DNA of 64,000 nucleotides. Origin: Hygrocybe punicea (Eukaryota > Basidiomycota > Agaricomycetes > Agaricales > Hygrophoraceae). Positions 45,674 through 56,790 of this stretch are shown here, in pieces. The notes beneath the pieces were generated by a model, which searched no databases, was not told the DNA's origin, and saw only the letters and a program-made list of their open reading frames with translations. The position numbers and the translations under genes were made by a program. The DNA is taken from assembly GCA_963556145.1 (NCBI GenBank), contig OY744473.1, positions 1,860,001-1,924,000 of the forward strand. The letters are read 5' to 3'. Position 1 is the first letter of the stretch, and each line of letters starts with the position of its first letter.

Positions 45674-47344
45674 CTCCAGCCAGTATATCAGTCCTTGGCC
45701 CGAGAAATTTGAATCTGTTGTTCTTGAGTTGCTTTCTTGCTCAGAACATTGAAATATGTTGCTATGTCATTGGCATCAGCGCAGCTTATTCCCAGTGGAA
45801 GATTGCTGTCGTCTTCAGGGAATAATCCATGAGAGACCCTGGTAATTTCTTTTCATGAATCAATATCCCATGGAATGCCACCTTTAGCATGTGCGAGAGT
45901 TAGGGCAGTGGCGACGGTGATGGAAGGCATGTCAATCGATGATGAAAAACAGCTGGCATAGGAACCAAAGACTATGGTTGGATATCGTTGTGATAATAGA
46001 CACAGTTGTACTTGTTGTAATTATTTTGGAAATGGTTGGAGCGGAGGTAAATGGAAGATCGCAAAACCATTCTGGCCACAACGTGGTTTCAGCTGATAAG
46101 TAGGGTAAATCACTGTCATTATCTGTGTAAATCACTGTCGTTATCTGTGTCCAAGTGACTCGAATCAGGTGCATATGGCACTTAGAGCCAAAAGTAGGGT
46201 CACAATGTGTCCACTGAATAAATTGCCATGTACTTCATGACTCGGTGAGCGACTATTATCACTGGCATCATCATGTTCTGGATCCCTGCAACAGTACATT
46301 GGCAATGGGATACTCACGATAGTGACTGAAGTCAAGTCAGAACTGAACTTTTTTTAATGGACATCTCTCGCGAAGGTCCTAACTGCACATTGTTAGCATT
46401 CGAATGATTGACACAGTCTTGTCATTGGTGCCTAGATTCAATGAGCTGAGCCTTCTCACATTTGAGCCTGAGAATTGTGATGAACTGTAAAGTGAGTCAG
46501 TCTGTAATGTGAAGAGTTCATCATGCAAAGTGTTTCTGGAAAACTGGATGCCTTGAGCTGCGTGGGTCTTTTGCATTACAGTAAATGATGCTACATTGAC
46601 CCTCAGTCAAGTGAAATCGGTCGTATGAAGGCAGGCATCAAGTTTAGGTGACAGTACATAATATTTCCCACAGTAGTGAGTCATATGAAACAACTTTACA
46701 TTGTGAATTCATCATTTAAATTTCTTTTAACCTGTTTTTTTCTTCGCACTGAGTACCGTAGTGGTGGACTAATTTTTAAACCTGATCTTCAGTGAGTCAC
46801 ACACCACAACTGTATTTGACAACCTTTGGTTAGGTGCTCAAGCTGGCCATTCAGGTTTTCCCTACTCGGATAACTAATTTCCAAACCTTCTTGGTCTTGA
46901 GCTGACATTATTCTTGCTGGCTTCTTGATAATCTGGATCGTTCAGACACTGAACGTTGAGTTCATTTATGCAATCCCAAGCCATCTGGGTGACTTTGAAT
47001 GGTTCATGTTAATGGCAACAATCCAGTGGTGGATTCTCAGACTCAAAGCAGTTAGTACCTTTGCGAGACCCTTTACCAATATGCAGTTCTGACTTGACTT
47101 TGGTTAGGTTTTGAAGAGCCTACTTTCTGGAGAGAATGGGCCGAAGCTTAGAAAAGAGCACGAGGATAGGGAAAAAGAAACTTGGTGACAGGGTCAGACT
47201 ACAGGGATATTATGGCACGGCCATGATGACTTGATTTGAGGACAATGACAATAAGAACGATGACGGCTGTGGCCAGGGACATGGAGGACAAACTATCACT
47301 TCTCCAGCGAGGCTCTCAGTGAGTCACTTTATAGTTGCTTCTGC
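45674..47344. other. Unassigned DNA
   Basis: No gene recognised. A block at about 46985-47045 (GACTTTGAATGGTTCATGTT, GTGGATTCTCAGACTC) resembles parts of the open frame that follows, so a fragment of the same repeat is present. Confidence 0.4.
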
Positions 47345-47875
47345 TTGTCACAGTATGAAATGGCAACAATATGGCAGTGGATTCTCAGGCTTAAATGTGG
47401 GAAGGCTCAGACACCTAATCTGTGGTACCAATCTCCCAACAAACAAAAAGCATTTGACCTTCATCTAATCCTAAACATTGTTCACTATGCTGCTGCCTTC
47501 ACATCCCAAAAACCCTCCACTGACATGAACAACAATATTGACGACCTACTACCTTTTAGAGGATACTTGGTTGGGGACTTAATTCACACCACTGCAGCAA
47601 TATGGGAGAATGATGCCAATCCAAATTGTATCAGTGACTTTGAATGGTTTGTGTTAACAGGACACCACGAAGCTGAAGGCCATCAGGTTGCTTTGCACCC
47701 AGTCCATGACAGACTGCCCAACAATTTGCCAGTACAGACTGGACAGCTCACCAGAGATTATGACTTGCTCATCAGAATCAGTGATCACATATGCCTTAAT
47801 GGAGCCCCCCTCATCGTCTCTCCCATTGCTCACAATGATCAGACATTGACATCCAACATGCATCTGAACTTGTGA
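47345..47875 (+). CDS. Unrecognised 176-residue open frame
   Basis: Open from MSQYEMATIWQWILRLKCG to a TGA at 47873. Composition is protein-like: balanced, with Trp, Tyr and His spread out (AFDLHLILNIVHYAAAF, CISDFEWFVLTGHHEAEGHQ, DYDLLIRISDHICLNG). It has no signal peptide, membrane segment or known motif. Part of it resembles a block at 46985-47045, suggesting a repeated family, perhaps mobile-element-derived. Intactness and start are uncertain. Confidence 0.35.
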   Translation: MSQYEMATIWQWILRLKCGKAQTPNLWYQSPNKQKAFDLHLILNIVHYAAAFTSQKPSTDMNNNIDDLLPFRGYLVGDLIHTTAAIWENDANPNCISDFEWFVLTGHHEAEGHQVALHPVHDRLPNNLPVQTGQLTRDYDLLIRISDHICLNGAPLIVSPIAHNDQTLTSNMHLNL

Positions 47876-48590
47876 ATCTGAGAGGTGGGCTGTCAACCTC
47901 CCTTGCTTGCTTTAGCTAACTCAACATGTCTCCTGGTTTAATTAGAATTTGGTCCCTCTACACAAAATACCTAATATCCATTTTGGAAAGTGGGGAGAGC
48001 GGGACGCCATCCGCATTCTCTTCCCTGGGTTGTGGAACACGGATCAAGCCAGTGTCCAGTTGTCTACAATAGAATGAACAGAGTTATATGAGAAGGGCAT
48101 TCAGCCTGCTGTGGTTTCTCTACAAGAAGACAGCATGGATTGGCCAGCGACATATGAGGATGAAATCTGGTGTGCACATCGTGATCAGGGTGGATTTGCC
48201 TTTCGTGGAGTTCCTTTAGGGGATTGGTGCTTACCTATTCTTGGAGACCATATCAGAGAAGAGCTACAAAACCATGATGTCCTGAATGTTGTGCATTGGT
48301 CACATTCTGGCTACAACACTTCTCCTGTAACACCAAAAGCCAGGCACTTGTCTTAAACACAATATAGGCTTTTCTTAGTACTCCTGGAATTAATTCTAGA
48401 TTTTTCAGGCATGCATTCACAAAGTTGGGAATTTAAGGGTCCAATTTTTGCAGAGCAATGGAATGCATGGTGAATATCTCCCCATGTAACACCACATAAA
48501 ATACGGAAATTTATTTCAGGGTAGCTGTAACATACTTACATCTCTGCAGGGTCTTGCCCTGGCCATTGAGGTGTTGTAGTGATTATAATA
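47876..48590. other. Upstream block shared with the Asp-rich gene copies
   Basis: From about 48300 the DNA matches the upstream regions of copies A and B: GGCTACAACACTTCTCC, GCCAGGCACTTGTC, TTTAAGGGTCCAATTTTTGC and CATAAAATACGGAAATTT. It presumably holds the promoter of the gene at 48708. A short open frame at 48111-48356 (WPATYEDEIWCAHRDQGGFA) lies just before and has no known family. Confidence 0.5.
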
Positions 48591-49080
48591 ATACTAAGAA
48601 AATCCAGCCATCCTTCCCTATATGGCAACTTGACCCCATTTGGGAAATCGGCAAATTCCGGTTGAATTTCCCATGCAAGTTCACAACCAATGATGTGTCA
48701 TTTTCAACCATGACAAGACAACAGGTGCAGAAGAGCACCCAAGGTAAGGTTTTCCCTTCTGTTTTTTAGTTATTCTACTAACTATTTTTCCACTTCTCTT
48801 TAGGTGTTCTTTTGTGCAAAGTCACACCAAACAAGCATCAGCAACCACAACCCAGCACCCAACCATTCAAAGAAAACCCATGCACGATGCCTGCGACTCA
48901 ATGCCTGCGACACAACGACTGGTGACATCGGACACAGATGACAGGGATACAGAAACGCAACTGTGCTGGGCAGCCAGGTCGAACAAGGATGACAAAAACA
49001 ACTTGGACCCGGAATGGGGGAATGACGGCAACCATGCGATGGACCACCAGGACAGGGACAAGGACAAGGATCACGAGGAT

Positions 49081-49518
49081 TAGGGCCAGTCAGGGGTACA
49101 CCCAGTGCTCTGGGGCTGTACTCGGACCCATACCTGTCATGGGTACATACCTGAGGCCAAGGGACAGGAAGAAACATGCAAAATACACCATTTTTACCTG
49201 TTTTTGGTGGTTTTTATGATTATTGTGGATGGAATACTGGCCGGATCCCTTCAGTGTAAAGGTACATAATGTTTAAAATACTGTGGGGAGTGTTGAGAGC
49301 ATTTTTACTTATTTTTACAAGCAATGATTCTTATTATATCCCTCAAAAATAGCGAAAAATTCCCCAAAAAATGAGTTTTTGATGTTTCTTCTCCCAAAAA
49401 AAATACAGCCCATACCTGCATGGGTACTGTGGGTATTCTGAGGCTGGACTCGTACCCTTAACCCGTGGTACCCATACTCTTAATCCCTGGGGGTATTGCA
49501 TACCCTTGACCTGCCCTA
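49081..49518. mobile_element. hAT-like non-autonomous element 3 (438 bp)
   Basis: Perfect 8-bp duplication ACGAGGAT at 49073-49080 and 49519-49526. Termini TAGGGCCAGTCAGGGGTA and, inverted, TAGGGCAGGTCAAGGGTA. Subterminal GGGTA/TACCC words on both sides (49095-49155, 49410-49505). The core is AT-rich with a near-palindromic centre and no coding potential. It splits an Asp-rich exon in phase: HED on the left, DGEVRGKDG on the right. Confidence 0.9.
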
Positions 49519-50039
49519 ACGAGGATGATGGTGAGGTCAGGGGCAAGGATGGGGACAATGGCAACGACAATGACCATCCAAGGTGAGTATTCTCATTTTA
49601 CTAACTAATTAGTAGTAAACACTTCTTCTGGGTCTTTTATCTGCACCCTCATGCCAAATGGGGACACAGCAACCACATCAACAAGCACTTTACACTGAGG
49701 TGATGATTCCTAGCAGAATCCGATTGGAATTTTTCCCACTCAAATTTTGTAGTCCTTCCCTTTGAAGGGGATTCTGAGTCCTTTTGATTCCAATTGGAAT
49801 CTGATGAGATTCCAATTGGAATCTGATGAGATTCCTAGGACTCATAGGAATCCTATAGGATTCTGAGTGAGTCCTAGCAAATGTTATTTCAGGAACTCCT
49901 TTTTTGGTAATGAAATAGTATTCAATATATATTATACTACATTAATTAATGTGGGGGGATACCCATGTGAGTTTCATGTGTTTATATAGGTGTGTTTGGT
50001 GCATGGACCAATTTGGGAATGTCACATGATAGTCAACAA

Positions 50040-51440
50040 GACACGACCCTTGTTGAGCAACAAATGCTCCATGCCCAACACCCAATGTCCAACACCCTGG
50101 ATCGACGCCAGACGAGTCCTGCAATGAGGGGAGCAGCGGGGACTAGTACATGCCCCACTGCATCATTTGTTTCTTTTTTTCATGTGCTTTGACTGACTAC
50201 TCTGATATAGGCCAACCCCAACATCACCACGCCCACAACGAGAAAAGGTCAATGCCACCACGGTGATGCAGGACACCAATGGCAAAGGAGACGGCCAGTC
50301 CAGCGACAATGGAAGTAGCAGGGGTGGGGCCCCGCTATATCAGTATAATTTTTCACATTTGTTCACATTTTTTGTTTACTGACTAACTTTGGCAGTGCCT
50401 AGCTCATACCCATGCTGATGCCTGGGTCCACACCCACATCAACACCTGTGCCCATGCCCACACCCATGCCCACACCCACCTCAACGTCCACAACCACAAC
50501 AGCCAAAATGACAATGATCTGTGGCCTCAGACAGTGGCCAATGCAGATGACAGCGATGCAAGGGAAGATGGAGCAGACAGGAGATGCACCAGGCATGGGT
50601 GGTTCACCCACACCCTTCTTTGAGTTTTCTTGTTAATTATTATATACTGACTACCCCAATGCCATTGCCTCCACCCCCACATAGGTGAGTACTGAGGACA
50701 CAGATGACAAGGTGGCAATGACAATGATGAGAACAGGTCTGGGGGCGGCAACGGGGGTGGGGGCAGCAACAACAGGGCGACAATGGCAGCTGCAGCGTGG
50801 CAGCTGCCCTCCAAACTAATGCCAACACAGAAGCCAGAGTCGATAACGCAGCGAGGAGTGGTGTGCCAACTCTCACTGCTAAAGTATGTGTTTATTTTTT
50901 TGTCTTTCCTTACTAACCATGGTTGCACTCCCCCAAACACCCAACAGCCAACAACACGAAGCCGAGGAGCCATGCACCCCACGCCATCCAAACGCCCCTG
51001 CCAACACAATGCCATCAGTGGGGAACAGGGATGGCAGTGAGGGAAAAAGGCAGTGAGGAGTGGTCACCTAAGGTACGTTTGTATTTTTTTTGTGTCTTCT
51101 ACTTACTGACTATGCAAGCACACCTGCAGCAAGCAGTAATGGCAGCATCGGCTGCAGCAACAACAATTACAAACAGTGACAGTAGCCGAAGCAGCAGCAG
51201 CAGCAATGGCTACACCACCACCACCACAATGCCAAGGCCAATGGCAATGGCAACACCAGCACCAATGGCCCCAGCAGCAGCAACAGCATCATGATAGCAA
51301 CTGCAGCAGCTGCAGCAACAGTGGTAAGATCCCCCTCCCCCTCCTTCCCTTCCCTTCCCCCTTCAACCCTTCCCTTTCCTCTCCCATCCCCATCCTCATC
51401 CCCATCCCCTCCCACCCCCATTTCCTCCCCCAATTCCATT
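50040..51440 (+). other. Exon/intron array carried inside element 4
   Basis: Short C/A-rich coding-like blocks (PMPTPMPTPTSTSTTTTAKM, His/Asn/Gln-rich stretches) alternate with introns of one style: a donor such as GTATGTGTTT (50885) or GTACGTTTGT (51074), a poly-T stretch, TTACTGACTA or TTACTAACCA, then CAG. It ends in a C-rich tract (51330-51435) like the one ending copy B. It resembles the surrounding Asp-rich gene family, so it is probably a captured or duplicated copy. No single frame could be traced through it. Confidence 0.4.
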
Positions 51441-51961
51441 AGAATTTATATAGAATTGTGTAGTTGAAGAAATCATTATTTAATTTCATTGCCATTATAA
51501 GTAATTGTAAATTTAAATTGATGGGTATATTCCATTTATAGTAGTGATCTCAGATCTATAGTTAAACTGAGGATACAGTACCTAGTTAAACTGACATACA
51601 GTAGCAACTGCTTCCAGTGAAAGCAGAGGTACATTATGTGGTGAAAGAATAATAGTTTGTTTTAAATTATAATATTGGTGACTAGCCTATATAAGTTAAC
51701 TTTTGACGAAGGTTATTGAGCTTAGTGTATTTGTTGGACTTTGTATTATAATTATTTAAGCCTAGTTCTATTCTACAGTTCTACTCATTAGTTTATCTGG
51801 CACTGAATCATAACCTTACCTGTAGTATATGGATTGAGAAAAAGGTGTTGTGGTAAACTAAATTTATATTTATATTGGAAGTTTGGAGACTTCCAAGTCA
51901 CATATATGGGAATTTTGTTACCCAGGGTAGCTGAAGGTTAGTGCTTGTCCCCAGTCTATGG

Positions 51962-52013
51962 TAGTGTTGCCTAAACTCAGCTTTTTCTAACCAGCTGAGT
52001 TTAAGCAACACTA
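51962..52013. mobile_element. 52-bp miniature hAT-like element
   Basis: Two inverted 21-bp ends (20 of 21 alike), beginning TAGTGTTGCCTAAACTCAGC, face each other across about 10 bp (TTTTCTAACC). Flanking 8-mers GTCTATGG (51954-51961) and GTCTGTGG (52014-52021) differ at one base and fit a target duplication. It is essentially nothing but two terminal repeats. Confidence 0.75.
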
Positions 52014-53131
52014 GTCTGTGGTCTCTGGAGGACAAATGTGTACAGTACAAGTAAACCAAGATTCGCATATATACTCTGACATTCCCATGCCTTGGCATGC
52101 TTTGCAAGCTTCATGCTGCTTGCCCATTCCAATAACATACAGGTATAATGGTCATCTTAACATAATATATGTTTAATCACACTCAACCATGTTGTAACCA
52201 TTAATCATTGCCTTATGCAAGCAACACCCCAACAAAGTTGTTATCCACCATAATGGCATCTTCTCATTCATCCTCTTCTTGTCTGCCTTGTATCCTTTAT
52301 ATGATGTAGTTTGCTTAGTTGTTGCTAGAGTCTGCAATAAGATATGATCTATAACATTGTCTAACAATTGACTGTCTGTGCCTAGTGGAGTGGTCATAGC
52401 TTGGCCAAGTTTGATGCCAAGTCTAAATGACCTACAAATATATTGAGGTTTCTTCATGATGTCTATCCTACTCCTGCATGATGTCTATCATATATTGCTA
52501 TCAACAAGCCTTGTCTTTACCACTATCAGCAATGACAACTGGAAAATGCAGAAGAACACCACTTTTTTCATAGTTGATACATATCACTATGTATGTCAAT
52601 CATTGAACAGAAGATTCTGGTGTCATACATGGCATGACCCTGCTCTATTGAATATGTTTGCTCCAAACTTGGTGGTTGTGGAAATGATAGGAATGGAAGG
52701 CTACACTATAAGCAGGCATTCATAATTGGTCCCCAGATATTGAATTGAAAGATATTGAACAACATGTACTTTAGGCATGTAAGCAGTTGAATGCCTGGTT
52801 GGGTGAATATAAGTCAATACCTCAAGAGAATGACTATTTGGTAACTTTGATTGGTTTATGCACTCTACATTGTTCCTTCACTTCATATGGAATGAGTTCT
52901 CAAAAAACAATGGATACAACAGTGGATGATGAAGATGAAGATAAAGGAGGAAGGTGTTTGAAAATGTGTCAATGAACATATTGGTGAATGTACTCAGACT
53001 CTGATAAGTGACTCCTATTCAGTGCAAGTGTCAATTTATATGTTCATTGCTAACATAAAAATCAACCCTATCAAAGGTGGGGAAAGTAAGGTTGAAATTA
53101 CACACAACAATGAAGAGACTGATGGGCCAGA

Positions 53132-53176
<45 letters not shown>

Positions 53177-53340
53177 TTGTTGTTGTTGTTGTTGTTGTAG
53201 AGATGAAGATAAATGGTGAGTTGAAAGTGAAGATGAAGGTGAGGGTAAAGGTGTATATAAAGATGAAGATGAAGATGAAGATGAAGATAGAGATAGAGGT
53301 GAATGGTGAGGGTGCAGTTGAAGATGAAGATGAAAGTAAC
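53132..53340. repeat. CTGTTG/TTG microsatellite followed by GATGAA repeats
   Basis: TTGCTG repeated, then pure GTT (53132-53198), then AAGATGAAGATG-type repeats (53200-53340). In one frame on the minus strand this gives over 20 Gln. No gene context supports translation. Confidence 0.9.
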
Positions 53341-54813
53341 TAAGATATTGATGTGGACTACTGAAAATATAGTGACTGACTAAAAAGTGACATTTGTTTA
53401 CTGTAACATGCTTGTGAATATAAGAAAGGTGGAAGTAAAAAACATTATCATAATGAAATCTTGAAACTTTGCCCAAACTCCACTCAGACTCCGATCGGAA
53501 TAATTACCAAATATGGACCATGGGAAAATATTACCTGATGTAAATATGATGCCCATTATGTACGCAATGCTCAATATTCAATTAGATTTACTTTATATAC
53601 AAAACTGATTGAGAGAAATGAAAAAAAAGCTGATGCTTTTCAGAAAAGCATGCACTATGCAAATCTGAAAAAATGTTCCAAACTTATAAGCTTTTCAAAG
53701 ACTACTAACAAAAATAGGCCAATCTGATCGGATTCCAATGATTCCGGTCAGATTCCGATCAGATTCCTCAGACTCCGATGATTCCAATCGGAATCGTCGC
53801 CTCAGTGTAAAATACTGGCATCAACCCACAATGCCGGTGGCCACCTAGAAAACACCATGGCTGTGACAGGCCACACGACCATGCCGAACGAGGACGTAGA
53901 ATATGACAACAGCAACAACAAGGATGGCTAGAACAACAAGGAAGGCTGGAACAATCAGCATGGTAAGGATGGTGACAATGGCCAGGATGCGGATGAGGAG
54001 GAGGGCCACAAGGATGGGGACAAGGAAGATGATGCTGACAGGGATGAGGATGGTGGCTACAAAGACAATGGCGAGGACAAGGATGGGGACAACAGGGATG
54101 AGGAAGATGGCATGGAGAGAGAGAAGGATAACAGCCATGAGGACAGGGACAAGGAAGATGGCAGCATCGTGGCATGGACAGGGACGAGGACGGTGGCCAT
54201 GAGGACAACGGCGAGAACAATGGCTGCCCAACACATGCCGAACACGCAACCATTGACCCATGCCCACCATTCCAAATGGCGACGCCCAATGCCCACAGCC
54301 CACCCAACGAATGAAGTGGCAACGGATGCCTGCTTAGGTATGTTTTGTGTTTGAGTCTTTTTTCTTTTTTTTTACTACTAACTCATTTCTGAATGCAGCA
54401 CAAATGATCCCGCTCACATTGAACAGCAACAGCAACAACAACAACAACGATAATGATAACAGCAGTGGCAGTAAACAGCCATAGCATCAACAATGGCCAG
54501 TGGCAGCAGCATGACACATGCCAGTCCTGGATGTAGAGGAGTGTTTTTCCATCTTTTATTTTACTAACGGAGATCTATCTAGCCACACACAACAACAACA
54601 TGGCCACATCCAAACACCTGCAACCTCCCACCCTGGCGAGGTCTAGTGCGATGACAGAGGTGGCCATGAGGACAATGGTGATGACAATGGCCACAAAGAT
54701 GACTGCAAGGATGATGGAGGTGAGGCTAGCAGCCACAAGGACGATGGCGAGGACAGAAATGAGGACCAGGATGATGAGGATGTGGATGACAGAGATGAGG
54801 ATGCAGACATCAA

Positions 54814-55861
54814 TAGGCAATGACATGGGTATACCCACGGGTGTCCCGAGGCCGACCCATACCTGGACCTGCTCCAACCCGTACCCGTCTACCCACAGGT
54901 CTTTTTTCAGCAGGTAGATGGCAGGTAGCGGCGGGTCGGGTACAGGTATTGACCCATGCAGAAAACCTGGCGGGTTCCAGCCCACATCTACCTTGCGTTG
55001 CTGACACACACATCAATTGACGTGGCACTGTGCAAACACGAGGAGTGGGGGGGGCTGGGAACCAGGCAACGGGTGGTTCTCATGGGCGAGAGTCTCTTGC
55101 CCATCGTATCTGTCTCCTCATTCCCCACACCATCTCCCATTCTTCCCTTCCTCTCATCCTCCTTCATTGTCTCAAACCTTGCATATGCATTGTCTTGAAC
55201 CTTGCATATGCGTCAGCCCGCATTTCGATGCCATTGAGCCTTGGCGTTTGCAGTTGCAGCGTCTGGATGGTGGCGTCATGATTCTGGGCTGATGTGGGTG
55301 CGTGTGGGCATGTAATTGGGGGGAATGGGGTCTGGGGCGCGTTTGGGCACATTCTGTTGCACGGGCATGGGCTTTGGGGCCTGTGTGGGCGTCAAATGGT
55401 CGGGTGTTGTGGGACTGCGGTCTGGGACGCATTTGAACGTGTTTTCTTGCATGGGCATGGGGTTTGGGGCCAGGGTGGGAGTTGACACGCATTCAGATGC
55501 GTTTTGCAGCGGGGACGGTGTGTTTGGTGCTGATGCGGGTGTGTGATGCATCTCCTGTTGGGTTTTGGGCACGTTTGGGCACTATTTGATGACGGGGCAT
55601 CGTGCAACATGTTGGGACACGGTTTCGCGCGAGCATGTCAGTGGGGCCATTTGGGTTGACATGGAGATGCCGTGACATTTGCATCGAGGCGGAGGCAGTG
55701 GGCACTTGAAAACGGAGGTGTTGGTAAGTGGTTGCGGCTGGGTTGTTGCGTCCGTTTGTGTTGATGCTGATATGCAGGTATGCCAAGACCCACAGTCACG
55801 GGTACGGGTTTTGCCTGGGTCCACAAAAGGTAACCCATACCTATACCCGTGTCATTGCCTA
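54814..55861. mobile_element. hAT-like non-autonomous element 5 (1048 bp)
   Basis: Flanking 8-mers GACATCAA (54806-54813) and GACATCGA (55862-55869) differ at one base. Termini TAGGCAATGACATGGGTATA and, inverted, TAGGCAATGACACGGGTATA (19 of 20). Subterminal ACCCGTACC/GGGTA words on both sides. The interior has minus-strand Pro/Thr/Ala-rich frames (TPTLAPNPMPMQEN, PTQAPKPMPVQQNVPKRAPD) reminiscent in style of the interior of the LTR element at 37093-39384. Removing it rejoins DVDDRDEDADI with EDDDGDADED in frame. Confidence 0.85.
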
Positions 55862-56065
55862 GACATCGAAGATGATGATGGGGACGCGGATGAGGACAAC
55901 GAGGACAATGAGGATGGCAGGAACAGCAGGAATGAGGACAACGATGAAGGGGACCCAAATTCACCTTGCGAGTATGCACTGTTGCATCAATTAATGTGGG
56001 CACGGTGTTCGCAAGGTGACTGGGGTCAAATCAATGGCCAAACCATGGTGGTGATGACAGCATGA

Positions 56066-56565
56066 TGACAACAACAACAATGGACTGATGAGGTGGGGCC
56101 ATGAAGGTGAAAAAACAGGGCTACATTGGCCATGAATGGAAGAGGCAAAGGTGAAGGATTGGGTGAAGCGAGGGCAGGGATCCCAGCACCACCCTCAATT
56201 TAATTTATGTTAACAATGTGTATATGTACATAAGTAGATGGATAATTACATTTTGGGAACATGTGATGAGTCACGCCTGAGCCACTGGGTGTGATGTGTC
56301 ACAAGTGTGACTCAGGCAATAAGCAACTGTACAGTTGAAATTCCAACCAAGCCAGTCACACGAATACACATCAATAAAATCATGTCAACAGATGTCAATA
56401 ACGCGATCACATGTGTGGCTATGGTTTGTTGATATGCCTGATTTAGCCAGGCCATCTATAAAAGGCAGCCATGTTGTCTTTGGCCCCTTTATCCTCTACC
56501 ATCATTGACTACTGTGATGCTTTGACATGAATCGCAACATATCTAAGGACCACAGTATGGATGAT
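56066..56565. other. Non-coding
   Basis: No gene. TGTGTCACAAGTGTGACTCA-type inverted words lie near 56310-56330. A CTATAAAAGG TATA-like box is at 56456. Confidence 0.4.
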
Positions 56566-56790
56566 TGTAGTTGGACACCATTGGGACTGGGGGCTAGTTT
56601 GAGTGTCTGCCAGCTTCTTGTGCAACACCATTGGGACTGGGGGATCTTTTGAGTGTCTGCCAGCTTCCTGCATGGCACCATTGAGACTGGGGACTAGTTT
56701 GAGTGTCTGCCAGCTTCCTGCACAACACCATTGGGACTGGGGGTTATCTACAGTGTCTGCCAGCTTCTTGTGTGGCACCATTGGTATTAT
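56566..56790. repeat. 50-bp minisatellite, about 4.5 copies
   Basis: Units of CACCATTGGGACTGGGGG, a variable CTAGTTTGAGTGTCTG and CCAGCTTCTTGTGCAA, spaced 50 bp. Successive copies differ at a few positions. Confidence 0.9.

Larger units (their letters stand above)
49691..53809. mobile_element. hAT-like large composite element 4 (about 4.1 kb)
   Basis: Termini TACACTGAGGTGATGATTCC and, inverted, TACACTGAGGCGACGATTCC (18 of 20 alike). Flanks AAGCACTT (49683-49690) and AAATACTG (53810-53817) share five of eight bases, read as a worn duplication. Subterminal ATTCCAATTGGAATC-type palindromes occur on both sides (49707-49865, 53725-53798). Inside are an exon/intron array of the Asp-rich type (about 50040-51440), a 52-bp mini-element (51962-52013), AT-rich DNA, and a CTGTTG microsatellite (53132-53198). 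No transposase was recognised. It sits within the Asp-rich gene. Confidence 0.6.
48708..56065 (+). pseudogene. Asp-rich low-complexity gene (copy C) split by three transposons
   Basis: First exon MTRQQVQKSTQ (48708) with donor CAAGGTAAGG at 48743; copy A has the same VQKSTQ exon. Later exons are Asp/Asn/Gly/Lys/Glu-rich: DPEWGNDGNHAMDHQDRDKD (to 49080), DDGEVRGKDGDNGNDND (49527-49582, donor GTGAGT), DEEEGHKDGDKEDDADRDED (near 54000), DVDDRDEDADI (to 54813) and EDDDGDADEDNEDNED (55870 on), ending at the stop at 56063. Elements at 49081-49518, 49691-53809 and 54814-55861 lie inside it. At the first and third the frame resumes exactly. Introns repeat one pattern: GTATGTTTTT, a T-rich stretch, TACTGACTAAC, then AG. 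At least one in-frame TAG (near 53928) indicates further decay. No domain is recognisable and the function is unknown. Confidence 0.5.

Noticed and set aside
53036..53476. Poly-Gln protein on the minus strand
   Set aside because: The Gln run is a CTGTTG/GTT microsatellite inside a transposable element, with no flanking domain or splice support.
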